NCBI GenBank assembly: GCA_001574975.1
Contig: KQ965766.1
Coordinates: forward strand, 62,001-126,000
Length of the DNA: 64,000 bases
Direction: 5' to 3'
Origin: Gonapodya prolifera JEL478
Taxonomy: Eukaryota; Monoblepharomycota; Monoblepharidomycetes; Monoblepharidales; Gonapodyaceae
How positions within the stretch are numbered: the stretch's first letter is position 1; each line of letters begins with the position of its first letter. A model generated the notes under the pieces. The model did no database searches and was not told where the DNA came from. It saw only the letters and a list, made by a program, of their open reading frames with translations. This document shows positions 44,020-55,824 of the stretch, one piece after another. A program made the translations under genes and the position numbers.

Positions 44020-44666
44020 ATGACTTCAACCACCGAAGGGAAGCTCTACGAGGACGATCACTGCGTCATCTATAGCGATACGCTTGTCATCAAGAGGTGA
44101 GACCACAGATCGGACGGGAGCAAGAGCGCATCTGAGGACTGAGGATTGAATTTGGAAACACGCTAACGTTCCCAACAACCAACCAGCTTCTACTTTCCCG
44201 TGCCTTCGAGCAAGACGATTAAATTTGTAGACATCGAGAGTATTCAGACCCATGAAGAAGCGGGACTCTCCTGGATGGGAATGAAGGGGTGGGGTGCGTT
44301 AATTATAAGCATTGTAGTCGGACCTCGATGAGTCCCTACGTTCGCTCAATCTTCCCTACTCCCCAATCCTTACCCCTTCACCATCGAATTCCAGGCATGG
44401 GCGTCTCAGACATTTGGTGGTCTTGTGATTGGAGCAGAGGGATGATTCAGTTAACTGGACCAGCGCCGGATCTCACACTTGTAGTTGTAAGAGTGAAAGG
44501 AGATGCTATAAGGAAGGTGCGAAATACGCGTTGCTACGGTAGTGTCTCACTTCCTTTCAAACAGGGCTTCAGTGCTCCAAAAGGTTCAAAAACACTCGCT
44601 TTGCTTCGTGAACTAATCCCCCACGTCTTTCACAAGTCAGCGCCTGAAGACAACAAAGACAAGTGA
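44020..44666 (+). CDS. Conserved small protein, probable PH-like fold
   Basis: Four exons give about 155 residues: MTSTTEGKLYEDDHCVIYSD, TLVIKRSFYFPVPSSKTIKF, VDIESIQTHEEAGLSWMGMK, GWGMGVSDIWWSCDWSRGMI, LTLVVVRVKGDAIRKGFSAP, LRELIPHVFHKSAPEDNKDK. It alternates beta-strands, with a final amphipathic helix and the pattern xxFxDIxSI...GWGMGxSDxWW. This resembles small PH-like proteins found in fungi and bacteria. The function is unknown. Splice sites are all GT-AG. It lies 82 bp downstream of the phosphatase stop on the same strand. Confidence 0.7.
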
Positions 44667-45053
44667 ACAGAACTTATTGTGCGCCCCGAATAAAGAAATG
44701 GCGAAATCATGTAAATATCATGGAATGAAATGTATCTGAATTCTGGCAACTCAATATCATCTTATTCCATGTGTGCAAAATCTTCAATGGCAGAGTAACC
44801 TTTTACATCTTATTCTTCGGCTGGCTGGCCAAACCTAAGAAAGCGCCGCGTTTTTCCGACATAGTGGGAAAGAGACGAAAAGTGATCAAACCACGTGAGG
44901 TCTACTTCGCGATGCCTGACCGACCGAAACGAGAGGTGAGCTCGGTCACCTTTCTGCCAAACAAATTGTTGCGGACTGCGGTTGCCTCCGTGAATCACGA
45001 CTGCCTGGCGCTTGCCAGCCTCCATTCGATCCAAAGGTATCCTGACGCGACTT
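44667..45053. other. Intergenic between convergent genes
   Basis: 3' flanks of the PH-like gene and SOD1. The SOD1 frame stops at 45054, but a GTGAGT right after GVIG could lead to another last exon here. None was convincing. Confidence 0.4.
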
Positions 45054-45790
45054 CTAACAAAGAGACTCACCAATAACTCCGCAGGCAGACCGTCCACCAG
45101 CGTTTCCGGTGGTGAGCGAGTCGGGGTGTCCTCCCTTGCCAAGGTCGTCGACACCAGCGTGGACAACGATGGTCCTGCCAACAACAGACTGCGCTCCGGA
45201 GAGCTGGACGTGGGCGTCGGTGAGGGATGCCTTGACGGTTCCGTCAGCTCCAGCAGTCACGTTGCCGAGGTCGCCTGAATCCGATAGAGTTGATGAGCAG
45301 AACGGAAGTACGGGATGAAGGATAGCTTACGTACCAACGTGGCGCTCAGAGTCGGAGGGACCACCGTGTTTCTTGCCGTGGGGGTTGAAGTGTCCTCCGG
45401 CAGAGGTGCATCCGTTGGTGTTGTCACCGAACTCGCTGTGGAAAGAATAGAAACAAATGAGTTTTCACGCCAAAGACGTACAATGTGGGCTGGACGGATG
45501 TCGAAACTCACTGAACGTGGAAGCCGTGTTGGCCGGGAGTGAGTCCCTTGAGGTCGAAGCTGACGGTGGTGGGACCGCTTCCCTCCTGCTCAAACGTAAC
45601 AGTTCCGGTGACGGTGGAGTCTCCACGGAGAACTGCGACTGCCTGCATGGAGATGCGGGAGGAAACATGTCAGGGAACGTGTTCGTGTTGTTGTTGGCTT
45701 CCACGGTCGGAGATCGAAGCGATCGCAATTCGCCCGCGAATACCGCGAAGAGCGCTCGATTGGAGATTCCGCGGAACGCACCTTGACCAT
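45054..45790 (-). CDS. SOD1: Cu/Zn superoxide dismutase
   Basis: Converts superoxide to oxygen and peroxide in the cytosol and the mitochondrial intermembrane space. The ATG at 45790 gives MVK, then a GTGCGT donor. Exon 2 gives [20 protein letters not shown] and [13 protein letters not shown]. Exon 3 gives [20 protein letters not shown] and [15 protein letters not shown]. Exon 4 gives [40 protein letters not shown] and [10 protein letters not shown], then [13 protein letters not shown]. Copper ligands (HVHEF, HFNPH, VVHAG), the zinc Asp region and both disulfide cysteines are present. The last codons ESLC before TAG at 45054 are unusual, so a short final exon may have been missed. Confidence 0.92.
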
Positions 45791-46092
45791 GTTGTGTTTG
45801 TGGATGATGTTGCTGACTGTTTCGGTGTCTTACGAAAGGGGCCGAAGCATTTGGAGCCAAACCACGTGACCTGGGAAATCCCATTATTGCGGGAATTCAA
45901 TCAGGACCAGCCTTGGAGCTCTATTGCCACTTCGAATGATTTTACAAATAGACTAGACGCCCGCAGACCGAAAGCAGGAGGTAAACACAACCAACGGTCT
46001 CTTTACATTCACAATAAATCACTCCCTTATCAGAAAGTCCAACAACCGGCCGTACGTGTGGTAAAAAAAAAGGATGTCCTCGTCCTCGCATC

Positions 46093-48420
46093 TCAATTGT
46101 CTTCATCGGAAGAATCTCCCACGGCTCCTCGATCCTTGAGCTTTCTGCGGGTGCTCTTGGTCACTGCGTGAAACGAAGAAGGCACAATCAGTTTATTCCG
46201 TTCACGTCAACGACGAAAATGCCGACGTAGCCACTCACATGCTCGCATCGTCGCCCCCGAGAACTTCTCTCCCTTGAACCCTTCTTCATCCTCAATTTGA
46301 TCGAACTGAACTTTCGACGGCATCTTAGACAAACGCTTGGCGCCTTGGAGCTTCAGGGATCGGGGACCCTGCGGTCTCACGCTGGGCTTCTCCGCTACCG
46401 GAGATTCAATGTCTGTGTAATCGTCGTCCGAAGCAGGTGGGAGGTTGGGTCCGTTGAGGAAGGTCGATGTGCCTATCATAGTGCTTGGCTCAAACCCGGA
46501 TGGCATTGAAGTGGAGTAAACCATCGAAGGGTCGAGCGGGAGGTTGCCAGCTGGTGCGAACGATGGGCGCGCAGAGCCATCGCTGTTGAACTGACCAGGC
46601 ACTGCCAGCGAACTTGCTCCGGAAATGTTCGACATTGGCTGCGCAGCCGAAATCGGGAACTGAACGCTCGCCACGCGCATGGAGGAGTTGATGTTGACGA
46701 TGCCGGACGGGCCAGCTGGTGCGTCCATGACGGCCATGGGGAAGAATCCTGTGAAGTTGGTTCTCAGGTTGGTGCCCACCGCCCATCTAAACGATACACA
46801 TGCGAAGAATATGAGAAATCTGCACGAGACGAAACTGTTCACGCATCTTCCCACTCACCCGTCCGGGAATACTCTCTGCACATAAATTCCATCTCCAGCC
46901 TCCACATCCAACTCGTCTCCAATCTGCTTCTGATACCCAGCCTTGGCCGTCATGGTCTTCCCAACAACAGCTCCATCGCTACTATTCGGGTCGCCACCCT
47001 GGTTGAGGAAGTACGGGCTAATGGCGGCAGTTGGCGGCGGGCCTTGCACCGCGGGCATGGGGCCCAAGGGGCCCGACTGCTGGACACCGTAATGCGCCGA
47101 CGGGCCCGGTTGCATGGGCATCATGGGAGCCATCTCGTACTGCTGCGACGGCATATTGTTCATCTGCATTCCCGGTCCTCCTCCGGCGCGCATGGGCATG
47201 GGCGGCCCGCCCTGGCTGTCGTAGGACAGGTCGGACCGCATCGAGTCCACCCCGTTCATGTATCCGGACTGGCCGTTCATGTACCCCGATTGGTTGCGGT
47301 CCGGGGAGTTCCAATCCCGGAAGCTGCCGTTCTGGCCGGGGCCGTAGTTGTGCGAGCCCATCCCGCCGTACTTTTGCGTCGGAGAAGATCGCTTCCGGGG
47401 GAGTGACCCGCCCATGGGCTCGAAGGGGTGATCCTCGTTTTCGCGGGAGTGGCGGCGGTATCCGATGATGAGCGCGGCCAGGATGATTAAGCCGAGGGCC
47501 ACTCTATTGTTTGAGAGAATCATGTTGGTACGTTCTGGACTGGGCAAAGACGATGATCGAGACCCACCCTCCACCACCAATACCAGCAATAGCAGCGATT
47601 GACAATCCTCCAGGAGCAGCTCTAAATACCCGAAGCAAGAAGCATAATTTTAGCCCACACACTGCGCAAGAATTATGTTCATCACGCCTCACTCACGGAC
47701 CAGGGGCCGCCTGATTCAACCCATTGTTCGGATCCGTCGTCGGATCCGCCGCGCCTCCATCGTCGGTCGACGTCGCCGTCCTGCTCGCCGTCGTCGTCCT
47801 GCGGGTCGTCGTCGAAACAGTGTAGTACACGACGGTCGTGAACGAAGCTGCCGTGGTCGAGCGGCTGTTGGGGTTCGCGCCCAGCAAGCCGTCGGTCGGG
47901 TCGGGGTACAGAGAGGTGACTGAGGAGAACGGGGATGTTGGCGTGCGTTAGGAAGGTGAACAAGACGGGGGATGGGGAAGGGAGGGGGACATACATGGCA
48001 ATGTAAACCCTGCGCGGCATTCACATCCATTTCATATGGCGAGTCGAGATTCCTCAGCGACCCGCTTTGACACGTACGAGAACCTCCCGAGACTCACCGG
48101 TTGACGATACCGACGGAAGAGGTCCTAGTGACGACGTTGTAGTTGTCATCTGGGGTGGAGGGCTATTCGAAGTCGGGGGTGCGGCAGAGGAGGTCTGTAC
48201 GGCAGACGAGGAAGACGCTGGGAAAATGCGACCGGAGCCGAGGAGGAGAAGAAAAAGAAGTAAGAAACAGAAGCGCACATGTTGGATTCGTCAGGCGCTT
48301 ACGGGTAGGAGGAGGTGGGGGTGGGGGTGGGGGTGGTGGAGGCGGGGGGGGAGGGGTTGTAGGACGGGCTGATGTTGTGGGTGCTGTGATCGAGTCTGGG
48401 TGAAAAGGAGTTCAGTAGGA
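46093..48420 (-). CDS. Single-pass membrane protein with Ser/Thr-rich ectodomain and cytoplasmic SH3 domain
   Basis: Read 5' to 3' on the minus strand: Ser/Thr/Pro-rich exons (near 48400-48300 a poly-Pro run; 48230-48110 SSAVQTSSAAPPTSNSPP; 47930-47700 TTVVYYTVSTTTRRTTTASR). One membrane segment is assembled across an intron: GGLSIAAIAGIGGG joins RVALGLIILAALIIGYRR. A Gly/Met/Pro-rich juxtamembrane region follows, then an SH3 domain split by an intron: KTMTAKAGYQKQIGDELDVE, AGDGIYVQRVFPDG, WAVGTNLRTNFTGFFPMAVM. The tail ends LTKSTRRKLKDRGAVGDSSD, stop at 46093-46095. The layout resembles wall-stress sensors (Mid2/Wsc-type stalks) with an SH3 output domain. The 5' end is uncertain. Confidence 0.7.
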
Positions 48421-48853
48421 AACATTAATCTCTACATACTAGGGCCTCCTTCTCCGCCGCCGGTTGTGGAAGAAGCTGTTTCCAACAAAAGCTTGTTATA
48501 AAATGTACCGATCCTCTGCCCTCAAGATGTTGCACTCGCCTGGAGGAGGAACTGGAGAAGAAAAAACAGTAGGAGGACGTTTTTAGCCTCAAGCGGAAAG
48601 AAAGCGTCGCGATTCTCAGGAGGAAATGCTCCAAATCATTCCTATTTCAACCCGAGCGATTCGCGCGGTGGATGCACTGCACTTTGCTCTGACAGTGCAC
48701 TACCCTTTGAGCTCCAGAAAGCTGCGTCATTATCTGAACTGTTGAGCCAAGACCAGGATGATGGTAGCTCGAATCCCATCTTCACCGTTCAACTGTCCCT
48801 GGATCCACTCCGACAACTCCCGCTAAACCCAGCAGCAGTAAACCACAATATGC

Positions 48854-49135
48854 TCAGAACAATCCCATTTTGCACAAAATCCCATATCCACAGAAGCCCT
48901 CCGCTCTCTTCTCTCGAGGCCAGAAAAGATACTCACATAACTGCCGCCTATCCAATCTCGCCCCGGGACGCCTTGCTCCCGCCATCGCCCTTCCTATCTC
49001 CTGAGCTTCCCATCTCGTTGCCGAAATGCCCGTCGCCAAGGCAAGAAGAATCGTTGCGGCCACGGCGGCCGTGAGGAGACAAGGCGCCCAACTTGTGAAA
49101 GGCGGCCGAGATGGCCCGTTCCGCTTGGGCCCCAT
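48854..49135 (-). CDS. Candidate first exon or small protein with signal anchor
   Basis: MGPKRNGPSRPPFTSWAPCL is followed by LTAAVAATILLALATGISA, a good signal sequence or anchor, and a basic stretch up to a GTGAGT donor. It lies upstream of the SH3 membrane-protein gene on the same strand and could be its first exon, but the joining exon (GELSEWIQGQL region near 48800) did not fit in phase. It could also be a separate gene. Confidence 0.3.
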   Translation of the reverse strand: MGPKRNGPSRPPFTSWAPCLLTAAVAATILLALATGISATRWEAQEIGRAMAGARRPGARLDRRQLCEYLFWPREKRAEGFCGYGILCKMGLF

Positions 49136-49558
49136 AGATTTGTTGGGTTAAGAGAGTCTCAGACTCGCGAGTGACGGCGGTTTGCTAGTGCGATAGACCG
49201 GTCTCTTTCAGAAAAAAGGCGACAAAAGCCAAAGGGTGTGTGCCTCCCCTCGCTTCCTCCAATTGACAGCGCCACACCACAACACGGACCCGACTTGCCA
49301 AGAACCGACCTCTATATCTTTGGGTGCAAAGAATTGCGATGGTGAAAGACATGTAATCGTGGAAGGTGGTGTTTTGCCTCGTTTTGGGCAATGCGACTCG
49401 AGAATCACCATTTGATGATTCTGCAACTACAAACCAGTCGTTTTTTGGCCATTGGGTGGAAGTTTTGACTTGTTCTTGGCGGCCTCCCTGGTGAACTCAG
49501 GACAAAGCACATCGATCACTGTCAGACTGACGAAAAAGGCAACCCATATGCACGTAGA
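49136..49558. other. Intergenic, divergent flank
   Basis: Between the minus-strand signal-anchor exon and the plus-strand F-box gene. No motif identified. Confidence 0.4.
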
Positions 49559-51035
49559 ATGGACTGCCGTGATTTCAACTTACTTTCTCTCTTTGTACGT
49601 ACGGTCGAAACTTTCTCGGCAACTCAAATCATGGAAGATTTCTTTCGCGACCAACCCACGCAAGGCCATCAACACTCATTCCCCCATTTCGACCCTCCGT
49701 CGTCCCGGCAGCAGCAAAAGAGCGAAAATGAGCCATTGCTTAATGCTTCTCCGAACCCAGTCGAGGGATTGTCTGAGACTCCATCGCCCACACTTCAGAA
49801 GCCGTCTCTCGATAACCTACCCAACGAGATGATCCTCCTCATCCTCAACCATCTCGCACCGCACATCTTCTTTTTATTCGGTTGCCTCTCGCGACGGTAC
49901 CATCACATTGTGCCGCGGCATTTCCCTCCAGACGGACGTGTTGGCATCGTAGTGGAGCTGGTGGACAAGTCCAACATTGTCAGGTTCGGCTCGACCGGCC
50001 AGCGACGCGAACGTGTACTGTTGGATTTCTTCTCGCGTTTTCGACTTGCGCCGGCGTGGAATTTTGTGAAAGGACGGAAAGTCGTTGCGTCTCTGGATCT
50101 TCTTATCGAACATTCACTGCTCAGCTCAAACGTGGATTTCGGGGCCATTGCAGCTGGAATGGACGAGCTGGGCAACTTTACGTTTGCAGGAGTGAGCAAA
50201 ATCGGGGGACTCGATGGGACCGCCCCACTCGACTGGATAATCTCCTGGCTCTCCAAACCAATCAGTAAACCCGAGAAGTTCTCATTTGGAAAGCAAACCG
50301 CACTTGAACTTCTTTCCATTCCACGGACGCTCTTGTTTCCGGGTATATCACACGTGGATGTGTCTTGCGGCACGACTGCGGATGTGCGTCAAATTCACCA
50401 GACTCAGCAACGGGGGTTGTTCCCCTCCTCTCAGAGCATCTATATTTGGAGCATGTCATTTCAAATCGCAAACATAAGATGCTTAATTCATGCGCTTACT
50501 GGAATGAACTCAATGTCTCTGAAGGAGGTTGGAATAGGCTTTGGAATAGACGAGGAGCAAGGTCGCAACTACGTCTTCCTGATCCCACAAATCGTTGCAG
50601 CCATTCCACACTGAAAACCTTTAAGCTGAGGAGTACCATTTGATGGAGTATCATGCCTGGCTTAAAAAACGCAAAGCGTGCTGCTAGGGATGCAGGCCAC
50701 TGTGATTTGACGAACCTTGAATCCACCCCGACATGGTTCCAAAGGACCTTGCAACTGTAACCAAGTACGCTCACGTTTTTTCCATCATGTTTCCAACCTT
50801 GGACACTCTTACTCTGGTGTTCCACGACGACATTCCCCCCGAGGACATTTGCGTTCCTCCCGCAACTTTGGCAACGTTTGTAGACTTTGTCACCATTCAA
50901 CCTGCAAAATATGTTTGCTTCAAGTTCTACCTTCCATGCCGAAAAATGTGTGGTTGCATGGGCCTCACGGCTCTGGAGTTGATGAGGGAGCACACTGGCG
51001 GAACAAACGCGAGGCGGAGGTGTAGAGCGTCATAA
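49559..51035 (+). CDS. F-box-like family protein, frame uncertain in the second half
   Basis: The frame from 49559 (or the ATG at 49631, MEDFFRDQPTQGHQHSFPHF) carries an F-box-like segment, LDNLPNEMILLILNHLAPHI, FFLFGCLSRRYHHIV. The family stretch DGRVGIVVELVDKSN and FAGVSKIGGLDGTAPLDWI follow. From about 50500 a second frame looks more family-like (STLKTFKLR near 50620), and a third (50733-51033) carries the conserved end (YAHVFSIMFPTLDTLTLVFH, VDFVTIQPAKYVCFKFYLP), which matches the decayed copy at 28.0-28.5 kb. No clean introns were found for these changes, so it may be a recent pseudogene or a gene with an unrecognised splice. Confidence 0.5.
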
Positions 51036-51373
51036 CGTGGTTTGGGAGAGAAATCCAGCAAAGGCCTCAGTGGAGTGGGAAACGGGTGCAGACGTCGTTG
51101 GATGTAGCTTGTCAACACTTCATACCAGCGTATTGAAATGGGATTCGTTCTCAGCATTGTATTTGAAATTTTGGATGAAAATCCGGTACAAAATGGCAAT
51201 GCTGCGTCGCCCAAACGAATGAGACGAATGGGAGGCATAAAATCGAACAAATTGAGAACGTAACATATGTATTACGTTCGACGCAGAACACTCACCAGAT
51301 ATTGCTGTGGACTCACAACAACGTACAAGCCGGAAAGTTCGGGAAAGGGGCTCAATTGAATAGCTGAAAACGA

Positions 51374-51383
51374 CTATATAAAG
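51374..51383 (+). promoter_or_regulatory. TATA-box-like element
   Basis: TATATAAAGG lies 74 bp before the ATG at 51448, a usual distance for a TATA box plus a short 5' leader. It precedes a truncated F-box copy, so the promoter may outlive its gene. Confidence 0.45.
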
Positions 51384-51447
51384 GTAAGAGACGTCCGTTC
51401 CTGGTGGATGTTTTAGAATCGTTCACCGTGATCCACTGGACTGAACT

Positions 51448-51690
51448 ATGGACAGAATTTTCATCGATCGGGCACAACTCTCTTTCATAAAGCAAAAGAG
51501 TTCAACTTCTAAGCGCAGGACTGCTTCGAATCGCGATATGGCTCCCTCGCTTGACAATGTTCCCCACGAGCTGATTCTCCTCGTGCTCAACTACCTCTCA
51601 CCTCGCGACGTTTTGCAATATGTCAAGCACCTCTTACGGCGATATCAAAACCTTGCAGCGGATCATTTCTCCCCTGATGGACGACCTTGA
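51448..51690 (+). pseudogene. Truncated F-box-family copy
   Basis: MDRIFIDRAQLSFIKQKSST, then the F-box APSLDNVPHELILLVLNYLS, RDVLQYVKHLLRRYQNLAAD and HFSPDGRP, then a stop. It ends just after the DGRP motif that in relatives leads into the long C-terminal part. 80 residues. A bare F-box product could still be made. Confidence 0.55.
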
Positions 51691-52620
51691 TATTCGCTTC
51701 ACCCGGAAAGCAGCGCGACGTCTTTATCATATGACATTATTTGCGCCGGAGTGATCTTGATCAGTTTTAGCTGTCGTGACTATCACTCGCAACGAAAGGG
51801 TCCTTTGTGCGATCACTTGGTCATCTTTCAGTATTCATACAACGTCACCCAATAGACATCCTGGTGTTCAGGATAACGAAGGCTCTTGAGATGGTGCGCA
51901 TTTTGCAATGCACTCGTGATTTCTGCCATGCTTGTCGAACATATCTCGCTCGGCAAGTTTGACAGTCGAGGTTGCATTAGTTGATTCCGCTGCAAAGCTG
52001 ACTGTGACACAAATTTCGCTCAGCAGCAAGCGACAGCCGGAGAAATAAGTACTTTGAGCCGGCGTGTGTTCGGGATGCACTCGTGATGACGCAATCTGGT
52101 ATTATTCCATAGCTCACCAAGCTAGCTGACATTGATTGTCACTCTTGAGCAAAGTCGGAGAACACGAAATTCGGGCCAGAATTTCCTTCACGTTCTTGAA
52201 TCTGGCTTCTTGCTGGAACGTCATTTATGTAACATCATAAAAGCAATTCGCGCATTATTGTAAGTCTGTACCCTGGACGTGGCATTTTTCCACGTTAGTT
52301 TTAACCAGTTCTAGCTGGTATAACGCAACGGTTCTGCAATCGGGCTGGGTCATCAGGTACCATTTTACAGAATGCAAAGGGGTGTTCGAGGATAGCGAAG
52401 GCTCCCGAGATGTCGTGCGTTTGCAACGCATTCGCGATGTTTGGCATTGCGTGCATAAAATATTTCGCTCTGTAAGCTAGGTGACAGTTGATTACCACTC
52501 GTAAATAGCGTGCGTTTGCAACGTGACTGCTGATCGTGATGTCTGGCATTTCTAAATAAATTATTTCGCTCTCCAAGCTGAATTGCAATCTCATCACCCT
52601 TGAGCGACTTCAAAGCAATT
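51691..52620 (-). repeat. Two or three decayed tandem copies of the dispersed repeat
   Basis: On the minus strand, about 52010-51830 and 52600-52320 share GCTCAAGAGTGACAATCA, CTGTCAxCTAGCTT, GAGCGAAATAT and CATCTCxxGAGCCTTCG with each other and with 29.4-29.9 kb. The best coding-like frame reads SEICSTSMAEITSALQNAHH, LKSLRYPEHQDVYW, a leucine-rich-repeat pattern. They may be remains of the C-terminal part of F-box genes. Confidence 0.5.
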
Positions 52621-53926
52621 TTTACAGTTAAGAAATGACCTCTGTTTGCGTTGTTGAATCTTCCTTCTTGCGGCCCGTGCCGGGTTTGGTGATGACGTTT
52701 GGAACCTATCATATACTGTAGCAATTTGGCAAGAGGGTCTCGCCACAGATTCAATTCTTTGTTTTCCAAATCGAGTTGTCGATTGTTTCGGGCCCGAATT
52801 GCGAAGTCTGAAAGGTGACATGACGTTGCTGCACAGCCTGTCGAAATGCGTGTGAAGCAAAATGGTTGTGGATTACGCTCACGCAATGTTGATTGCCACA
52901 TTGCTTTCTTTCAGGAGAAAACTGAGAGCATGACCTCCCCGGTGGGACGGACTCAGGGCGAACGTCAACCTTGCATTTCGTCGAGCCGTCCTGCTTGTTA
53001 ACCATTCCCACGATTGCCGCCCAACATAAAGCTCAAACGCAAGTTTAAAGTGCCCGCGGCCCCGCAGCTCAGGGCACGGACCCCACCTGCAGTGCCGGGG
53101 TATCTGTTCTGATGGTGTTGAGTCCCCTCCAACTACCTGCTTCCTCCCCGTACTGAACACTCTTCACCTGCTTGTACGGCACACTGCACAGCCTCGTGCT
53201 CGCCTTCCCCGCCGCGTACCTCCCCGACCCACTCCCGCACTCCTCCTCACTCACCACAGCCTCCTTCCCACTCCCAAAATCAATTCGCCGTACCTTCTCC
53301 TTTGATTTTAAATTTATTCGTGTCCCCCAAATCAAAAAATAAGATGAAACTCTCCCGCGCCTCCGAAGTCTGCGGTGTCGATCCTGCCCGCCCTGCCAAT
53401 TAAGCCGCCCTTGAATTTCACCGGAGTGGGTCCCTTGCGTATACCCCACACGGACACGGGAAACCCACAGCTCAGGGAAAGACTACAAAAGTGATGTACA
53501 TGGCGCAGACGCACGTGAAGCGGAACTCGGAGTCGGCGATCGGGGGAGTTGGTGATAAGGCGAGGTGGGACGAGGAGGAGGGGAGGAGGGGGCGGGTGCT
53601 GGTGGGTTTTGTGGAGTGCGGGGTGGGGTGGAGGAATTATGGAGGGAGGGACGGGAGAGGCGTGTGTCCCAGGGGAAGAAGCAGCGAAAAGCGATCTGGT
53701 GTCGGTATTTCTCGGAGTCGGTAGTGGGAGCCACCAGGGGTCTGCTGTCTGAACACACACGCGCCGGTACGAGACCGGATTTTTTTTGAGCTGCTGGATG
53801 CGTACTGTGATCCTGGGAGGAAAGTGGAGATATGTGCTGGCTCCGGTCCTGGCTTCTCGCTTGCGAAAGTGTGGAAGCCGATACACTACATCGGCCATTT
53901 ATTGAAAGAAATGCGGGAGTTGGGGA
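52621..53926. other. No gene assigned
   Basis: Overlapping GC-rich frames on both strands without known motifs. A plus-strand stretch at 53790-53920 (FFELLDAYCDPGRKVEICAG) directly precedes the next gene and might be an upstream exon. No PB1-like sequence was found here. Confidence 0.35.
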
Positions 53927-55824
53927 ATGTGGATTTACCTTTGGGCGGGACGTACCGTTGCCACCCCGCCAACTGTGCGACCAACTCTCACCTCCCCTCC
54001 CCTCCCTCCCCTATCACAGCCCTCTCGCCCCCATCCCCCTTCCCGCCTCCCCACCGACGCCTCCCTCGCATCCACACTCTCCACCCTCTCCATCACCTCC
54101 TCCTCCTCTTCCTCCTCCACATCCTCACTCTCTTACTCCTCCTTGTCCAACTCCCGCGGCGCACGCCCGAGGTCCCTCGTGGCCCCGAAAAGGGTGCATT
54201 GGCCGGAAGAAACTGTGGATGTGGTGTGGAGGCCTGAAGTCGAGGTGGAGAGTGAGGCGGAGAGCGAGGGGGGGGAGTGGAGCGGGGGGTACGGGAATGG
54301 CAATGGAGGAGGCGAGTACGCGGGTGATAGCAGTTCCGGCGTGGAGGACAGTGAAAGCGATTGGACGGTGCACGACGTCGAAGTCGAGCGGGCCGATAGT
54401 GGGGTGTCCGTCTCCTCGGTCCCCACCCCGCCCCGGTCGACCGGACAGGGCGGGATAAGGAGGGTTCCTGCGCCAGCACCACCACCACCACGAAGGCCGT
54501 TGCCTGGGTCGGCGAGCTTTCCGAGACTGTCGCAGCTGGTGCCCTTTGCGTTCTCGGGGTCGGGGGCGGCGTCGCTCCCATCCCCGCCCGAATCGTTCCC
54601 CGTACCCATGCACTCCCCGTCCTTGCTCTCCGCCTCTTCCCCGCTGCTCTCCTCCTCCTCTCTCTCTTCATCTCCCCACACCCACACCCACACCCACTCT
54701 CCCTCTCCCTCTCCCTCGAACTCAACCACTTCCTCATCGGGAGAGGCAGGATTGGGGTTGGACTGGAAGGACGAGAGAGACGTGCCGATTGCAGAGATGA
54801 TGGGGTGTGTGGGCGGGGATGGATGGGGTGCGCAGAGGAGTATGGGGTATCGGGTTGTGAGTAGGGGGGGCGCGGGGGTTGGTTGGTTGTCAGGTCGATA
54901 AGTCCGACTCACATGGACACTCCGATTCCAACTCCAATTATCACTTTATTTGCTCTCCCCCATTTCTTCACTTCCTCGCTCTCTCGCCTCTCGCCTGTTC
55001 TCTCACCCGCCCACCCACACTCCCTTCCCCCCCACCAACACAGTCGAAAACAGACAAAAAAGGCGGCTACCTGACCTACATCGTCGACGAGTCCTGCCTT
55101 GCGCGAGCGAGGCGGGACGGTGTTGCGTGTGTTGCTGAGTTGGTGGGTTTCTGTGATTCTTGGCGTCGAGCGGAGTGCAAAAAGAACTCACCAACTCTGT
55201 TATCTTCTCATTCACGTACCGTAACATCCCATCATCCCCTTGCCTTTCTCCGTATCCACCCTCGACCCAACCCTCCAACCTCGCCCTCCCCCATACTCCC
55301 ACCCACACACTTCCCCACACTACGCCAATCAGACCCTCATCTTCCCGCACGCACCACTATACGCCGCCGCCCGCAAGCGCCTCCCAGCGGTCTTGACCTC
55401 ACTCCGCCCGTCCACATTCTTCCGTGACGTATTGGACCCCGTCAAACCCTCCTCTATCCCCACCACCACCTCTTCCTCCTCCTCCTCCTCTTCCTCATCC
55501 ACCACCACCCCCTCCCAACCCGACGAAATCTACCTGCAAACCGCCTCCCTCCTGATCCCCCCACCCCCCGTATCCACCCTCGAAAAGTCGCTCAAATCCC
55601 GTCTCGACCCCCCGATAGCCCGGATCGCTCTCATCGTCCGACCTGCCGGGTTTGCTCTGGGCGATGCGGGGGTGAAGTGCGTGAGGGCGTGGGTGAGTAG
55701 GGCCGAGGCGAGCGCGAGGGTTGAAGAGGTGAGGCGGGTGGAGCAGGCGAAACGGTTGACGGAAGTCCAGAAGGGGGGGTTGTTGGGCATCGGCGTGTAT
55801 GGGGGGACGTGGGTGGGAGTGTGA
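53927..55824 (+). CDS. Family member: disordered linker plus shared C-terminal module
   Basis: Exon 53927 to about 54858: Ser/Pro-rich, with poly-Ser tracts, an RVxF-like motif in VAPKRVHWPEE, an acidic stretch and HTHTHTHS. It then has block 1 of the shared module: GLGLDWKDERDVPIAEMMGC, GWGAQRSMGYRVV, and a GTGAGT donor. Block 2 follows an ACACAG acceptor near 55043 (SKTDKKGGYLTYIVDESCLA). Block 3 lies at about 55325-55824: QTLIFPHAPLYAAARKRLPA, LRPSTFFRDVLDPV, a poly-Ser insertion, then ARIALIVRPAGFALGDAGVK, CVRAWVSRAEA. An N-terminal PB1-like domain was not found, so the 5' end is open. The conserved TEW motif of block 3 is replaced by the Ser-rich insertion. Confidence 0.55.

Noticed and set aside
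48054-48278. Signal peptide (MRFCFLLLFLLLLGSG) for the SH3 membrane protein
   Set aside because: This stretch is better read as a pyrimidine-rich intron between a GTAAGC donor and a TTTTCCCAG acceptor joining two Ser/Pro-rich exons.
53332-53898. Minus-strand open frame of 188 codons
   Set aside because: Pro/His-rich with no motif. It looks like the shadow of GC- and GA-rich DNA.
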